Translations under genes and position numbers: made by a program
Source of the DNA: Desulfobulbus propionicus
GTDB lineage: Bacteria; Desulfobacterota; Desulfobulbia; Desulfobulbales; Desulfobulbaceae
NCBI GenBank assembly: GCA_002748755.1
Contig: PDTD01000013.1
Coordinates: forward strand, 123,664-187,663
Reading direction: 5' to 3'
Length of the DNA: 64,000 bases
Shown: piece after piece, positions 63,272 to 64,000 of the stretch
Layout: each line of letters starts with the position of its first letter
Position numbering within the stretch: the first letter of the stretch is position 1
Notes under the pieces: generated by a model
The model's input: only the letters and a program-made list of their open reading frames with translations
What the model was told of the DNA's origin: nothing
Databases searched by the model: none

Positions 63272-64000
63272 CTATATATCCATAATTTTTACCGCTGAAA
63301 GTAAAAGCGTTGGATATGGTGCTTCATTTGCAAGATATTTTGTTCTAAACTCTCCAAAGCCCGCTTTTTTTAATGCATTTTTCAAATCAATTTCAGGTAG
63401 TTGATGGGTTGGATAGCCCATGCACCGTGTTATCAATTCTATTATTGAGCGATGAAAATATTTTTCTCCTTTCTTGAGTTTTTTGGCTAAATCACAAACT
63501 TCTGGTAAATCATATACATGTGATTCTATTTGTGGGTTTTCTTGAATAAACTCAAATGAAAAATAGCCAACACTACCAGCAAAATCGCACATTTTTTTAC
63601 ATGTTTTAAACTCCGGTATTGCTCTGATGAATGCAAGAACATTCTGAATAGCTCCACCGTATTGTTGTTGCTCCATACTTGTAATAATATTTTCACCCGT
63701 CCACATCCTATCATTAAAGATGGGAGGGCCTTCCTGCAACACTTCTTTCAGATTGTCGAATGGTCCAGCACTTCCTGAGAAACCTTTTACGGCATTTTCA
63801 ATATTTGCCTTTGATACATCCAGAAAAAAATCATTCGCTGTCTGAAGAAGGCTGAATTTCTCTTCTTTTTTCTCTATCAAACCAACTGCTATCAACACAT
63901 CTAGCAATGCTTCTGTAATATTTTTAACGCTTTTAAGTTCTTTTGATATTTCTGCAAGACTCAATTCTTTTTGCGCTAGAAGCTCGAAAAGATTTATGTC
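63272..64000 (-). pseudogene. SAM-dependent O-methyltransferase-like gene, internal deletion, cut by window edge
   Basis: The frame is open from the right edge (DINLFELLAQKELSLAEISK), so the start lies outside the window. The N-terminal winged-helix dimerisation domain (ITEALLDVLIAVGLIEKKEEKFSL) and SAM motif I (MCDFAGSVGYFSFEF) with SHVYDLPEV follow. Then KKGEKYFHR jumps directly to SIIELITRCMGYPTHQLPEIDL and the C-terminal end. Members of this family normally have about 70-80 residues there, including the catalytic and GGxL-type strands. I read this as an in-frame internal deletion and probable loss of activity. Low G+C suggests import. Confidence 0.65.

Noticed and set aside
1-64000. CRISPR arrays, tRNA and rRNA genes, intact insertion sequences
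   Set aside because: None was found by reading. The recurring element is dispersed rather than arrayed with spacers, and encodes no transposase.

Overview
The window looks like a chromosomal segment of an anaerobic, Gram-negative bacterium of the Desulfobacterota, most likely a Desulfobulbales-type sulfur-metabolising lineage. This is inferred from gene content: desulfoferrodoxin, rubredoxin, a DsrE-like protein, a type IV pilus retraction ATPase, the lipoprotein Pal, GatCA, and selenocysteine use. No rRNA, tRNA or marker was found that would fix the genus. Base composition is about 50% G+C. Two AT-rich patches (about 55.58-56.57 kb and 62.4-64.0 kb) look imported.

Layout. 1-5.4 kb: cut-off membrane PAS sensor (-), ilvD (-), a PilT/PilU ATPase and a zinc-ribbon/receiver-like protein (+). 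5.9-13.5 kb: rpsA and an HU/IHF gene (+), then on the minus strand an unusual FtsK, two selenoprotein genes broken by in-frame UGA codons (a peroxiredoxin-like UxxC protein and a SelW-like CxxU protein), and a YciO/Sua5 gene. 14-24.6 kb (+): guaB-guaA, a NYN/cold-shock protein, a Do-type protease, aconitase A and a B12-binding radical SAM protein. 24.8-32.1 kb (-): a metal P-type ATPase with a His-rich membrane companion, then an ECF-type cobalt/nickel importer (K-M-L-Q-O) led by a cobalamin riboswitch with its own terminator. 32.2-34.9 kb (-): tcdA, tatD, gltA with a near-consensus promoter. 35.2-45.1 kb (+): mnmA, mtaB, cinA, recA, rsmE, dtd and an M16 metalloprotease. 45.4-50.5 kb: a DUF1992 gene and nadB (-), a consensus parS, parA-parB and an SH3 protein (+). 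50.7-53.7 kb (-): arfB and a polar amino acid ABC transporter. 54.0-58.2 kb (+): pal, a Fur/PerR regulator, an AT-rich Card1-like nuclease, desulfoferrodoxin, rubredoxin, DsrE-like. 58.5-62.1 kb (-): cmk, hisC, gatA, gatC. 62.1-64 kb: decayed HigBA remnants and an internally deleted methyltransferase.

The most unusual structure is not a gene. A roughly 190-220 bp intergenic element, with CCGGATT-type inverted ends and an internal long hairpin, recurs at least twelve times in both orientations, always between genes. In the best copies the hairpin arms differ in sequence but keep their pairing, including through G-U wobbles, which suggests a structured RNA or a MITE-like element.

The oxidative-defence genes (PerR-like regulator, superoxide reductase, rubredoxin, selenoperoxiredoxin) and the cobalt locus with its B12 switch fit an anaerobe that meets oxygen and has a high corrinoid and selenium demand.
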